From assembly GCF_001592745.1 (NCBI RefSeq), contig NZ_LUKD01000005.1:62001-126000 (forward strand): 64,000 nt of DNA, in the 5' to 3' direction. Shown here piece after piece: positions 18,201 to 25,838 of this stretch. Made by a program: the position numbers and the translations under genes. This stretch comes from Bdellovibrio bacteriovorus (GTDB lineage Bacteria; Bdellovibrionota; Bdellovibrionia; Bdellovibrionales; Bdellovibrionaceae). The stretch's first letter is position 1, and each line of letters starts with the position of its first letter. Under the pieces are notes generated by a model that worked only from the letters and a program-made list of their open reading frames with translations, ran no database searches and was not told the origin of the DNA.

Positions 18201-18277
18201 GTGCATCGAATACGACATGTAAACGTCGTCTGGTGCGTTTCTTCGTGGCAGAACAGTCCCGCGAAGGAGGCTTATAA
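15254..18277 (+). CDS. Giant pilin-like surface protein (PilX/GspK-like position)
   Basis: A 1007-residue protein. The N-terminus resembles a type IV prepilin: a short basic leader ending in SAG, then NVLLQ and a 20-residue hydrophobic helix. Position +5 is Gln, not Glu, as can happen in GspK/PilX-like minor pilins. The rest is mostly beta-type sequence interrupted at about 534-609 by a Ser/Thr/Gly low-complexity linker containing a run of ten Ser. This linker sits between two charged helical, coiled-coil-like segments (about 485-533 and 612-667). The C-terminal third has paired cysteines and hydrophobic repeats. It is first of four coupled genes including two E5 prepilins, so I infer a tip or adhesive component of a pilus-like fibre. 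It is far longer than known GspK or PilX. Confidence 0.6.
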   Translation: MRNTVRNSAGNVLLQILAATAVMSTSFYFLTNYVIGQKEQVTKTANLVNVRFALNSAMDYVIFGVRQKYCFSNDDMLLAEPAEKCNLTNTGSVERLIMSVEQENFIRQLLANGQSVGDVDPNNIRLKTIDRYIRVSAASTNHPLFPVLQSLKMVKGADGKPVAIDGVGVKITRDDSAFLPRSGREVYATITVFLKTHRDQTEPIRIGNKDLSISSQIVVYPREVGSFALLVPNDLHLDSTWDAQMEKGDLSIHKFNNRSELGNSQGLVFLSPVFVNKNIHIAVDNGSEETDPGAIQYSAVTFADRVYLGNGWVKSNGSNYTPRTSGGMSDRYWADARTFGGFLKGIENDGGLDLGLHYFAKILSGTVPKSDLMSQCIELTKKQSSREYMYQSKLGVTLNSSENNNFDYRLFLSNGNYFSKQTDSLTLNKDNWGTGTAELVSDDYNDAVVKVRVDIGDKWVEAQMPRDATLKLKVQVGSSTYYNSLKSAVSAKEYARTSAVAKYDKLEDDLEAARASLASWETKLASEEAKPEKKASSGGGTTAPSTTSTSTSTSGASAPSSTTETEMASTSTESSSSSSSSSSTTVTETSPSTEGSTSSGTSSGATSGGKVEYQDPAKIAYYEDQIEETKKTITSLNTQLVDQQKVVEDANYQVSVAKSAVSNYEYLVANPPYIEIETDKVKSYWGFTSYDKLDFQVRVKNAGSLIGKDGTKIAPVVGVQAYDGTYWRSNPIVNPANANLLGYLNFKFDGTTSNLNPPNAVSRTPASTAESLNEGGTDWAKLAEDCENARNAQSSQSFGGAGWNTSFAPSTRTSWNFAGGEEVGKDPGLPSLEIVNSTRSTATFQVRSIVGKCLIDATSDFVTGFFACDELEIEARSKPLRIIGTFIVGKLRLHPDAIRAGITWSTIYHPQSTKELRAAKILKPLSGGGEEDCNSKIVDPIWHPIPSVQGVADRMACNTISLRAKADPFQWTSVDPDCGLISGASNTTCKRRLVRFFVAEQSREGGL

Positions 18278-18717
18278 TGAAAACATTGAATAACAAAGGT
18301 CAGACACTAGTTGAAGCGATCGTGGGATTTGCACTATTGACTGTCGTAGGCACGGCTTTCGTAGGTGGTATGGCGCAGTTAAGAAAAACAACGGCGCAGA
18401 CCGTGCAGCTTTCGTCATCGGATAAACAAATCAATGACATCGCGGAGAACATCAAGGCCGGCGTTGAAAACTATCAAGTGAACTTTGACTATGAGTCGGG
18501 AACATCTTCAGTGTTGGCTTTAGATAAATTGCCAATGGCGTGGGATACCGGACGCGTGGCTAAGCGCGAGGACTGTAAAGAGTGCGCAGGGACTTACGGA
18601 TATACGATTCAACCTTATGAAGAATTCCGTGGTCTTTATAAAGTGACTCTACGCATGACTCACAAGTCATGGACAGAGCCATATAAAGATTACGTTTTCG
18701 TGGTGAGTGCAAAATGA
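18277..18717 (+). CDS. Type IV prepilin-like protein (PilV/GspI-like)
   Basis: A 146-residue pseudopilin or minor pilin. The prepilin signal is NNKG followed by QTLVEAIVGFALLTVVG: Gly at -1 and Glu at +5 of the mature chain, the site for prepilin peptidase cleavage and methylation. One N-terminal hydrophobic helix and a short globular domain with a DCKECAG CxxC pair follow. The start overlaps the previous stop by one base (TAATG), and the stop overlaps the next start (ATGA), so translation is coupled throughout the operon. Subtype assignment (PilV or GspI) is from size and gene order only. Confidence 0.78.
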   Translation: MKTLNNKGQTLVEAIVGFALLTVVGTAFVGGMAQLRKTTAQTVQLSSSDKQINDIAENIKAGVENYQVNFDYESGTSSVLALDKLPMAWDTGRVAKREDCKECAGTYGYTIQPYEEFRGLYKVTLRMTHKSWTEPYKDYVFVVSAK

Positions 18718-19718
18718 TGTTGATGAATAAAAAAGGCTTCACAGCCATAGAAGTTGCAATTGGTATTGGTGTGGTCGCAATCCTCACAACGGCCGTGCTT
18801 GCGACTCAGTTGATGGTCACTAAAGAGCAGGTGAAACTTCAAACCAAGCTTGAAGATTCCATTGATACGAATTTGGCCGAACGAGTGGTCTTCTCTGATT
18901 TGAATGCGGTCGAGCCGTCGTACAATAATCTGACGGTGAAAGACGATAGAGGTCTTCCATTCTTCGATTATTATCCGGATGTACCGGCAAACTTGTTGGG
19001 TAAAAAGGAAGATCTAGAAAGAAATATTACTTTGAAGCTGGGCGGCCGTACAGAAATGTTTATTCTGCTTCAAGACCTGAATGCGGGCGCGTTGATGAAC
19101 TATGACCCGGTGGCGGCTTATGATATTGGAGCTATTCCGTCGGATTTCAACAAATCGGCAACGCTGTCTTTTTCCTCACTGAATAAAAGCAAATGGGTCG
19201 AAAAGCAAAGACCTGCCTTTTGGGTTCGTGGAAGAGCTTTGATGTTAGATACTCCAGCGCGTTTGCGTCCAATTAGAACGGATGGTTCTGTTGATATGAA
19301 GGTCGCTCCTCGCAGTCCAATATTTATTGGATATGTTGATGAAAACTCCTTAAAAATAGATGCGACAATTAAGGGGCTTGTTGACCTGAAAGAGCCAGAG
19401 TTTGGAAGCACATTGGATTCGGTAGATAAATTCTTGCGGGCCGCGCCGTCCATTGGCGGGGGGCAGTCGATCGTGCGTATGCGTGCTGTAAGATTGATTC
19501 GCTACTTCCTGCAGCCTCAAGAGGATGCCCGTTACGTTGGTAAGCCTGCCAATCTTTATAAATCTGTTTATGAAGATGGGAGATGGTCAGAGCCCTTCTT
19601 AATGGCCGATGCGGTGGCAGAGTTTAATCTTCGCCGCGATTCAGTTTTGAAGAGAATGATTTATTTTAAAGTTAAGAAAATGGATAAAAAGGACCCGACG
19701 AAGACCGCCGGTCTTTAA
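18714..19718 (+). CDS. Type IV prepilin-like protein (PilW/GspJ-like)
   Basis: A 334-residue prepilin with a classical cleavage region NKKG then FTAIEVAIGIGVVAI (Glu at +5) and a hydrophobic N-terminal helix. The large C-terminal domain has no motif I recognise and is longer than most GspJ proteins (about 200 residues) and nearer PilW in size. It overlaps the preceding prepilin by four bases. It presumably assembles with the two upstream pilin-like proteins. There is a second in-frame ATG at 18720, which would shorten the leader by two residues. Confidence 0.75.
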   Translation: MMLMNKKGFTAIEVAIGIGVVAILTTAVLATQLMVTKEQVKLQTKLEDSIDTNLAERVVFSDLNAVEPSYNNLTVKDDRGLPFFDYYPDVPANLLGKKEDLERNITLKLGGRTEMFILLQDLNAGALMNYDPVAAYDIGAIPSDFNKSATLSFSSLNKSKWVEKQRPAFWVRGRALMLDTPARLRPIRTDGSVDMKVAPRSPIFIGYVDENSLKIDATIKGLVDLKEPEFGSTLDSVDKFLRAAPSIGGGQSIVRMRAVRLIRYFLQPQEDARYVGKPANLYKSVYEDGRWSEPFLMADAVAEFNLRRDSVLKRMIYFKVKKMDKKDPTKTAGL

Positions 19719-19735
19719 AGGTTTCAGGGGGAATT

Positions 19736-20983
19736 ATGGGTACGTTATCAAAAAACACCGTCGCTCTGGGGGCGCTTGTATTTTTCAGTATTCCGTCCTT
19801 GGCGGCTGATAAAGATTTTCCAATGTCGGTCAACTCGGCGACATCGGGTGACTCTGTCGTGTCGGCGCCGGCCTCAGGATTGGTGACGAGATCTGGAAAA
19901 ACAGAAGTCATGATCAAAGTAAACAACTCGTGCTTCGGGACCAACCTTCGTGGTGTGGGAAATCCATTAGCCCCAAGCTCCATTATTCAAGCTAGTTTTG
20001 TTATGGTGATTGGTGGGAAAGAATATCCAATCAGAGTCGAATATCCAGCGATGTTAGTAACGGCGGCGGGCATGTCCGGCGGTGGAACTGTAGCTCCGAT
20101 GTCTACTGATAAGTTTTCCATCCCTGGTGGTGGATCTGCAGGGATTTTCGGAAACAGCGTTATCTTGAAAACGCCAATTCCAACCAGTGTTACGATTGAT
20201 GATGAAGGTAACGTAAAGGAAAATGCGAAAGGGGATGTATATCTGAAAAGTTATGCATTCAATCAGGAAATCACATCTTGTAGCGGTTCGGCTGTTTATG
20301 GTGCTTACGGACACTCATCTAGTCATGCCACTTATCCATGCGGTGATTACATGGGGAAAAATGGCGCACTTTCCGCCTCCTTCGGCGGCATCTCCGTATC
20401 CTCTGATAAATCCAACATCGACATCAACGTCTCTTTCCCAGGACAAACAGGCTTCTGCGGTGGTTACTGGTCGCCGTTGATGGTGTTCTGGGATGATGAA
20501 AGACCGAAGTTTGATGCGATCAGTGATTTCCCTTTGAACCCATTCGGTAAAACGATGTGGCCAGAAGCAAAATCCCCAGGTTGGTTCGTGGCTTTGGATC
20601 GCGATAAGTCAGGTATGATTGATCAACGTAACGAGCTCTTTGGTGATAACGCAGACAAAGTGAATGGCTTTGAAGTCTTGAAGCAATTCGATTCGAACAA
20701 AGACGGCTTTATCGATAAAAAAGATAAAGAGTTTAAAAAGCTAGTTCTTTGGAATGATGCGAACGGCGATGGTCTTTCGCAAAAAGAAGAAGTCGTGAAG
20801 CTTTCTGACAAGATCACGAAGATTTCTTTGAACTATGAAAAAGGTGTTGTGAGACCGATCGGCCGCTACGCCGAGGCTCGTGAAAGAGCGAAATTTTGGT
20901 ACAAAGAAAAAGGCAAAGAGAAGCAAGGAGATATCGTGGATATCTGGCTTGCGCCAGCGGAAACAAAGCTGAGTCAAAGATAA
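19736..20983 (+). CDS. Secreted EF-hand calcium-binding protein of the pilin-like operon
   Basis: A 415-residue exported protein with a signal peptide (cleavage near SLAA, residues 20-24) and no pilin motif. Residues about 285-355 contain three EF-hand-like loops: DRDKSGMID (about 288), DSNKDGFID (about 319) and DANGDGLSQKE (about 341), each with Asp/Asn at calcium-ligand positions. The N-terminal region is rich in Gly/Ser with several cysteines. It is the last gene of the pilin operon, which ends in a strong terminator at 20985. By analogy with calcium-binding PilY1 at the tip of type IV pili, it could regulate or cap the fibre; this is inference, since no PilY1 beta-propeller is visible. 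Confidence 0.72.
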   Translation: MGTLSKNTVALGALVFFSIPSLAADKDFPMSVNSATSGDSVVSAPASGLVTRSGKTEVMIKVNNSCFGTNLRGVGNPLAPSSIIQASFVMVIGGKEYPIRVEYPAMLVTAAGMSGGGTVAPMSTDKFSIPGGGSAGIFGNSVILKTPIPTSVTIDDEGNVKENAKGDVYLKSYAFNQEITSCSGSAVYGAYGHSSSHATYPCGDYMGKNGALSASFGGISVSSDKSNIDINVSFPGQTGFCGGYWSPLMVFWDDERPKFDAISDFPLNPFGKTMWPEAKSPGWFVALDRDKSGMIDQRNELFGDNADKVNGFEVLKQFDSNKDGFIDKKDKEFKKLVLWNDANGDGLSQKEEVVKLSDKITKISLNYEKGVVRPIGRYAEARERAKFWYKEKGKEKQGDIVDIWLAPAETKLSQR

Positions 20984-20984
20984 G

Positions 20985-21012
20985 AAAAAGGCGGGTGAAC
21001 CCCGCCTTTTTT
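20985..21012 (+). terminator. Rho-independent terminator of the pilin-like operon
   Basis: AGGCGGG (20989-20995), loop TGAAC, CCCGCCT (21001-21007), preceded by an A-run and followed by a T-run. It is a canonical intrinsic terminator directly after the stop at 20983. Confidence 0.93.
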
Positions 21013-21065
21013 ATTTTCACTTCCACCGTGGAAGTAAAATAGACCCTATTGTCCTCGTAGAAAAA

Positions 21066-21557
21066 CTACTTCAACAAATCCTGAATCGTTTTTTCTAATA
21101 GTTCTGGTTTATCCGGACCAAATCCGCGATAGAAAGTCACCGGCTTTAAATTCTTATCAAATACATACAACGTCGGCAGAGCTTGGACCTTAAATTCACC
21201 AAGCATCTTTCTATCGTGATCTTGATAGATATAAAAATCAAAACTTTGACCCTTTAAAAACGCATCACGTTCTTTTAGATCGTCATCTTCATTCACGGCT
21301 ATGACAACTAAGCCCTTATCCTTATAAGCCTTATAAAGCCGGTTGTAGTGCGGTAAAGCCTCTTTGCAGGGCGTACACCAAGAAGCCCAGAAGTCCACCA
21401 GGACGACTTTGCCCTTGAGCTTCTCAAAGTCGATTCCTTTAGCAGGGGATAACGGTGTCGCTGTGATCTTTTTAAAATCCACATCGAAATTCGTAGGTGT
21501 CGCAGCTAAAACAGCTATAGGAAAGAAAAGAGAAATAAAAAACAAACGAGCTAGCAC
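21066..21557 (-). CDS. TlpA/ResA-like periplasmic thioredoxin
   Basis: A 163-residue exported redox protein. It has a signal peptide or anchor (MLARLFFISLFFPIAVLA) and a thioredoxin fold with the active site WASWCTPC (Cys61, Cys64), then LPHYNRLYKAYKDKGLVVIAVN, typical of the TlpA/ResA/AhpC-TSA group. It probably reduces disulfides of periplasmic proteins such as cytochromes or copper proteins; the partner is not evident. It starts immediately after the stop of the ABC1 kinase gene (adjacent bases 21557/21558), so the two are co-transcribed. Confidence 0.88.
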   Translation of the reverse strand: MLARLFFISLFFPIAVLAATPTNFDVDFKKITATPLSPAKGIDFEKLKGKVVLVDFWASWCTPCKEALPHYNRLYKAYKDKGLVVIAVNEDDDLKERDAFLKGQSFDFYIYQDHDRKMLGEFKVQALPTLYVFDKNLKPVTFYRGFGPDKPELLEKTIQDLLK

Positions 21558-22967
21558 CTAAGAAATCCTCTCGATATATTTCAGCAAAAGATCCCGCCCG
21601 CGGATCTTTGCGCGGAGGATAGATAAGAAAATAAATACGCCGCCCGTTTTTCGGTCTAGAAAGATCATTTCTTTAGGAGGAGTTCGCCATGAAAAATGTC
21701 GAATAATCTGAAAGGCCTTCTTAGAAAGACGTTGCGGCAGATCCGTATTCTTCCAATCGTAAAGACCTTCTTTATCAACGCGACCTTGCTGATTGCGCGG
21801 ATCTTCTGGAGCAATGAAGGGCTCTACCGTTTCAAAGCAGAACTCTTCAAAAAGTTTTTTCAGCTCGTCCGCGTCACCTTCGCGGATGAAACGTAAATCC
21901 AATGCAGAAGATTGGAATAACTCACGATCGTTAAATAGTGAGCCCTTCACCATGCGACGGTAAGGATTTAAAAACTCGACGTCGTATTCACGTGTGGCGC
22001 CAAAATCCAAAAGCACCAATTGATCATGTCCTTGAGGATTCAGGCGAATGCGATAGTTGCCGCTGTGAGGATCGGTCTGAACCACACCCCATTCAAAGAT
22101 TTCTTTAAAATAGAGTTCCAAGAAATTCATCGCCAATTTATTACGACGATCTTGCGGTAAACTTTGAATTAATGGATCATCAACACGAATGCCACGCTCA
22201 AAGGTCGTCGCCAAAATTTTAGGACCTGAATACTCACGAATTACTTTAGGGACGATGTAGCGAGCATCGTCTTTCAGTCGAGCATAAAAATCTTCGGTGA
22301 GCTGAGCTTCAATTTCGTAATTGGTTTCCTGCACCAGCATTTCTCGAACTTCGGCGAAAAGAGGATTTAAATCAAAATCCTTCGGTAGAAGTTTCAATGT
22401 ACCAAGAAGAGTGCGGATCGCGCGTAAGTCACTATCGATGGCTTTATCGACATTGGGATATTGAATTTTAAGTACAATGCTTTCGCCAGTGGCTTTCACG
22501 CGGGCGCGATGAACTTGACCCATCGATGCGGAAGCCAAAGCCTCTTTTTCAATTTCCAGTTCAGCAAGCTTTTCTGGCGAGAGGTTTTTTTTCAACGTCG
22601 GTTCAATAGCTTCCCATGTAAGTGGGATGGAATCTGATTGAAGGGAGCGAAGAAGTTGGTTGGCTTCTGGCGGCAAAAAGTGTTCGCCGTACATAGACAA
22701 CATCTGGCCCGCTTTCATCAGGCTGCCTTTAAGTTCTCCGAGTTCAGAACTTATTAAGGAGGCTTGGTTTTGCAAAAGCTTTTTCCAATTTTCTTCTTTA
22801 TCTTCTTTGGATTTTAAGGCGGATGTGACACCATGAGAGGCAAGGGATGCGCCGGCTTGAATGGTCAATTTTGCCAAAGACAAACTACGCGAAAACATCG
22901 AAGATTTGATCTTGTCGAGATTCTTAGTTTGTTTTTTGTCAGACTTCTTGTCGTCCATGGAAACCAA
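21558..22967 (-). CDS. ABC1/UbiB-family atypical kinase
   Basis: A 469-residue protein of the UbiB/ADCK family. Signature elements in order: KAGQMLSMYG (KxGQ motif), the Ala-rich loop ASASMGQVHRAR, IVLKIQYP with the nucleotide-binding Lys, QTDPHSGNYR and LLDFGATR with the DFG Asp. Such ATPases support ubiquinone biosynthesis or lipid homeostasis; which applies here is unclear. The start I prefer is TTG at 22967, which has AAGG five bases upstream; an ATG three codons later (22958) has none. It lies in an operon with the TlpA-like gene and diverges from the photolyase gene. Confidence 0.85.
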   Translation of the reverse strand: MVSMDDKKSDKKQTKNLDKIKSSMFSRSLSLAKLTIQAGASLASHGVTSALKSKEDKEENWKKLLQNQASLISSELGELKGSLMKAGQMLSMYGEHFLPPEANQLLRSLQSDSIPLTWEAIEPTLKKNLSPEKLAELEIEKEALASASMGQVHRARVKATGESIVLKIQYPNVDKAIDSDLRAIRTLLGTLKLLPKDFDLNPLFAEVREMLVQETNYEIEAQLTEDFYARLKDDARYIVPKVIREYSGPKILATTFERGIRVDDPLIQSLPQDRRNKLAMNFLELYFKEIFEWGVVQTDPHSGNYRIRLNPQGHDQLVLLDFGATREYDVEFLNPYRRMVKGSLFNDRELFQSSALDLRFIREGDADELKKLFEEFCFETVEPFIAPEDPRNQQGRVDKEGLYDWKNTDLPQRLSKKAFQIIRHFSWRTPPKEMIFLDRKTGGVFIFLSILRAKIRGRDLLLKYIERIS

Positions 22968-23003
22968 ATTTACCTTAACTCACAGAAATATTAAACTTTT
23001 ATT

Positions 23004-24314
23004 ATGGCAAATGTGACGATCTTCTGGTTCCGCCGTGATTTACGACTCCATGATAACGCGGGACTTTATGCCGCACTGAAAGAGAAGAGGGAAAATGTCC
23101 TTCCTCTTTTTATCTTCGACACCGAAATCTTAGGGAAATTAAAAGATCGACGTGATGCGCGTGTGACTTTTATTCATCAGACCATCACGGAAATTAAGAA
23201 GGCACTTAATGAGAAGGGCTCTGACCTTTTGGTGCGCCACGGAAAACCTTTGGATGTCTTGAAACAACTGACTCAAGAAAAAGATGTGACGGCGATTTAC
23301 ACGAATCACGATTATGAACCCGCCGCACGCGAAAGAGATGAGAAGGTGTCGCATTGGGCGGCCCAACAGAATATTGATTTTAAAACGTTCAAGGATCAAA
23401 CACTTTTTGAAAAGGATGAAATTCTCACGGACGCAAAAAAGCCTTATACGGTATTTACGCCTTATAAAAAGAAAGTTCTTTCCAGGCTAACAGACTTTTA
23501 TCTGAAATCGTACCCGAACAAAAAATATGAAAAAGCCTACTTGAAATCCAGTCGTCCGGAAAAGATGCCATCTTTGATGGACATCGGTTTTGAGAAATCA
23601 AACTTGGATTTTCCTCCAGCGACGGTCTCAACAAAGATAATAAAAGAGTATGCAAAGACCCGCGATTTTCCGGCGCTGGAAAATGGAACCACTCGATTAG
23701 GTCTTCATTTAAGGTTCGGAACGGTGAGCATTCGTGAACTCGCTAGAATCGGAAAAAAGCACTCTGAAGTGTGGTTGAGCGAGCTGATCTGGCGCGATTT
23801 TTTTATGCAAATCCTATGGCATTTTCCTTTAGTTGAAAAACAAAGCTTTCGCCCCGAATACGATAGAATTGAATGGAGAAAATCCAAAAGAGATTTCGAA
23901 CGTTGGTGCGAAGGAAAGACCGGGTATCCCTTGGTGGACGCGGGTATGAGACAGCTGAATGCTACTGGCTATATGCACAACCGGGTTCGTATGGTAACGG
24001 CCAGTTTTTTGTGTAAGCATCTGTTGACTTATTGGTATGAGGGCGAAAGATATTTTGCCGAGAAATTATTAGATTATGATTTGGCCGCGAACAACGGGAA
24101 CTGGCAATGGGCCGCAGGGACGGGATGCGATGCCGCTCCTTACTTTCGAATTTTTAATCCCGAAGCCCAAGCAAAGAAGTTTGATCCTGATGAAGAATAT
24201 ATTAAAAAATGGGTTCCCGAACTAGGTACGGATAAATATCCTGAACCCATGATAGATCATGCAGAGGCCCGCGGCCGCTGTTTGCAAACCTATACAAAAG
24301 CTCTAAGAAAGTAG
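23004..24314 (+). CDS. phrB: Deoxyribodipyrimidine photolyase, cryptochrome/photolyase family
   Basis: A 436-residue cytoplasmic DNA-repair flavoprotein that uses blue light to split cyclobutane pyrimidine dimers. The N-terminal antenna domain opens with IFWFRRDLRLHDNAGL, and the C-terminal FAD domain has TRLGLHLRFGTVSIREL, LIWRDFFMQI, GYPLVDAGMRQLNATGYMHN and the NNGNWQWAAGTGCDAAPYFR region. All class I photolyase hallmarks are present and the length is slightly shorter than the E. coli enzyme. No Shine-Dalgarno sequence precedes the ATG. The stop lies six bases before the SDR39U1 gene start, so they are probably co-transcribed. Confidence 0.93.
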   Translation: MANVTIFWFRRDLRLHDNAGLYAALKEKRENVLPLFIFDTEILGKLKDRRDARVTFIHQTITEIKKALNEKGSDLLVRHGKPLDVLKQLTQEKDVTAIYTNHDYEPAARERDEKVSHWAAQQNIDFKTFKDQTLFEKDEILTDAKKPYTVFTPYKKKVLSRLTDFYLKSYPNKKYEKAYLKSSRPEKMPSLMDIGFEKSNLDFPPATVSTKIIKEYAKTRDFPALENGTTRLGLHLRFGTVSIRELARIGKKHSEVWLSELIWRDFFMQILWHFPLVEKQSFRPEYDRIEWRKSKRDFERWCEGKTGYPLVDAGMRQLNATGYMHNRVRMVTASFLCKHLLTYWYEGERYFAEKLLDYDLAANNGNWQWAAGTGCDAAPYFRIFNPEAQAKKFDPDEEYIKKWVPELGTDKYPEPMIDHAEARGRCLQTYTKALRK

Positions 24315-24320
24315 GAAGTG

Positions 24321-25685
24321 ATGCGCATTCTGATGACGGGGGCTACAGGCCTTATCGGTAAAGAATTAGGAAAAGTCTTGGCAGAAAAAGGTCACGAAAT
24401 TGTTGTGATCAGTCGCAGTTTAAGCAAAGCGCGTGAAAATTTGCCTTTTCCTTGCGAGGTCGTTGTCGGCGATTTGATGGACGGCCCGGTTAAGGACGCA
24501 AAACTTTTGCACATCGACTCGGTCATCAATCTGATGGGGGAGCCCGTCGTCGAGGGGCGATGGTCTGAAGAAAAAAAACGCAGGATCTACAACTCCCGTG
24601 TTCAAGGAACTCGTCACCTGATTCAAAGTATTCCTGAATCCACTCGAACTTTTATTTCAAGTTCGGCGATTGGATATTACGGGGATTGTGGTGATGAGAT
24701 TCTGACTGAAGAACGTACAGCAGGAAGTGATTTCTTAGCACGCGTTACCGTGGCGTGGGAGGCGGAATCAGAGAAAGCTCCAGGGCGAAAAGTTTTTATT
24801 CGCACGGGTATTGTTCTTTCGCAACAAGGTGGAGCTTTGGAACAAATGATGTTCCCTTTCCGTGCCGGTGTTGGGGGCGTCCTAGGTTCGGGAAAACACT
24901 ATATGAGTTGGATCCATCTTCAAGACATCGTGGGCCTCTACGTTTTTGCATTAGAAAATACACAAGTAAGCGGCCCGCTTAATGGCGTAGCGCCGGTGCC
25001 GGTCTCTAATCGCGAGCTTTCAGAGGTGCTTGCAAGTAAATTAGGAAAAAAATTGGGACCGTCGGTGCCTACAGCGGCGCTCAAAGTTCTTTTCGGAGAA
25101 GTTGCGACCGTGATGCTTTCTTCGATGCGTGGATCGACTGAAAAAAGTGAGTCTTTGGGATATAAGTTTCAATACCGGACTGTTGATCAAGCTCTTGAGG
25201 AAATCTGCGAACCTTACCGAACAGGCGAAGATATATTTTATTCTGAACAGTTTCTTCCAGAACCTCCGGAAAAGATTTTTCATTTTTTCCAGGACGCGTA
25301 CAATTTAGAGCAAATCACACCGCCGACGTTGAATTTTCATATCGAGAATATTTCAACTCCCGAAGTCCAGCAGGGCACTTTGATCGATTATAAGCTTAAA
25401 ATTCGCGGTGTGCCGGTGAAATGGCGGACAGAGATCGACGAATGGCAACCACCTCATCGTTTTGTCGACAGACAACTTAAAGGGCCTTATCGTATGTGGC
25501 ACCACACGCATCAATTCCGTCCGTTTTGTGGTGGCACTTTGATGATTGATCGCGTCCGCTACCGCTTGCCAATGGGACACTTAGGATGGTTGGTCGCCGG
25601 GAAATGGATTCGTAAGGACGTAGAGAACATCTTTGCATTTCGAAAACGCTTCATTTCCACTCTGGAAATTCCTAAGAAGGGCTGA
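24321..25685 (+). CDS. SDR39U1 (TIGR01777) epimerase fused to an SRPBCC domain
   Basis: A 454-residue two-domain protein. Residues 1-300 are an atypical short-chain dehydrogenase of the TIGR01777/SDR39U1 type: nucleotide-binding MTGATGLIGKELG, then INLMGEPV, SSAIGYYGD and MSWIHLQDIV. Residues about 305-450 resemble the START/SRPBCC ligand-binding fold (FLPEPPEKIFHFFQDAYNLEQITPP, later YRMWHHTHQF). The combination recurs in bacteria, but its substrate is unknown. It follows the photolyase gene by six bases. I chose the ATG at 24321; GTG at 24318 is equally in frame, with the AGGAAG ribosome-binding site very close to both. Confidence 0.85.
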   Translation: MRILMTGATGLIGKELGKVLAEKGHEIVVISRSLSKARENLPFPCEVVVGDLMDGPVKDAKLLHIDSVINLMGEPVVEGRWSEEKKRRIYNSRVQGTRHLIQSIPESTRTFISSSAIGYYGDCGDEILTEERTAGSDFLARVTVAWEAESEKAPGRKVFIRTGIVLSQQGGALEQMMFPFRAGVGGVLGSGKHYMSWIHLQDIVGLYVFALENTQVSGPLNGVAPVPVSNRELSEVLASKLGKKLGPSVPTAALKVLFGEVATVMLSSMRGSTEKSESLGYKFQYRTVDQALEEICEPYRTGEDIFYSEQFLPEPPEKIFHFFQDAYNLEQITPPTLNFHIENISTPEVQQGTLIDYKLKIRGVPVKWRTEIDEWQPPHRFVDRQLKGPYRMWHHTHQFRPFCGGTLMIDRVRYRLPMGHLGWLVAGKWIRKDVENIFAFRKRFISTLEIPKKG

Positions 25686-25788
25686 GTATTTGCTCCCATC
25701 TTATCATTAGGTTTTCAACAAACGGGAAATTCCGTGTAAATGAAAACCCAAAGACAATGGGGGCGATATTTATTGACCCCCGGTGGGT

Positions 25789-25826
25789 TTGTTTTTAGAA
25801 ATCGCTGCATTCGATTTTAAAAACAA
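25789..25826 (+). promoter_or_regulatory. Long hairpin just before the ribosome-binding site of a secreted-protein gene
   Basis: TTGTTTTTA (25789-25797) plus AAATCG (25799-25804) pair with CGATTT plus TAAAAACAA (25812-25826): 15 base pairs with one bulged G (25798) and a 7-base loop. The AAGGAG ribosome-binding site starts a few bases downstream. It could be a 5' mRNA stabiliser or a regulatory stem. An overlapping promoter reading (TTGACC at 25773, TAGAAA at 25796) would instead make it a DNA operator. Confidence 0.5.
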
Positions 25827-25838
25827 CAAGGAGATAAA

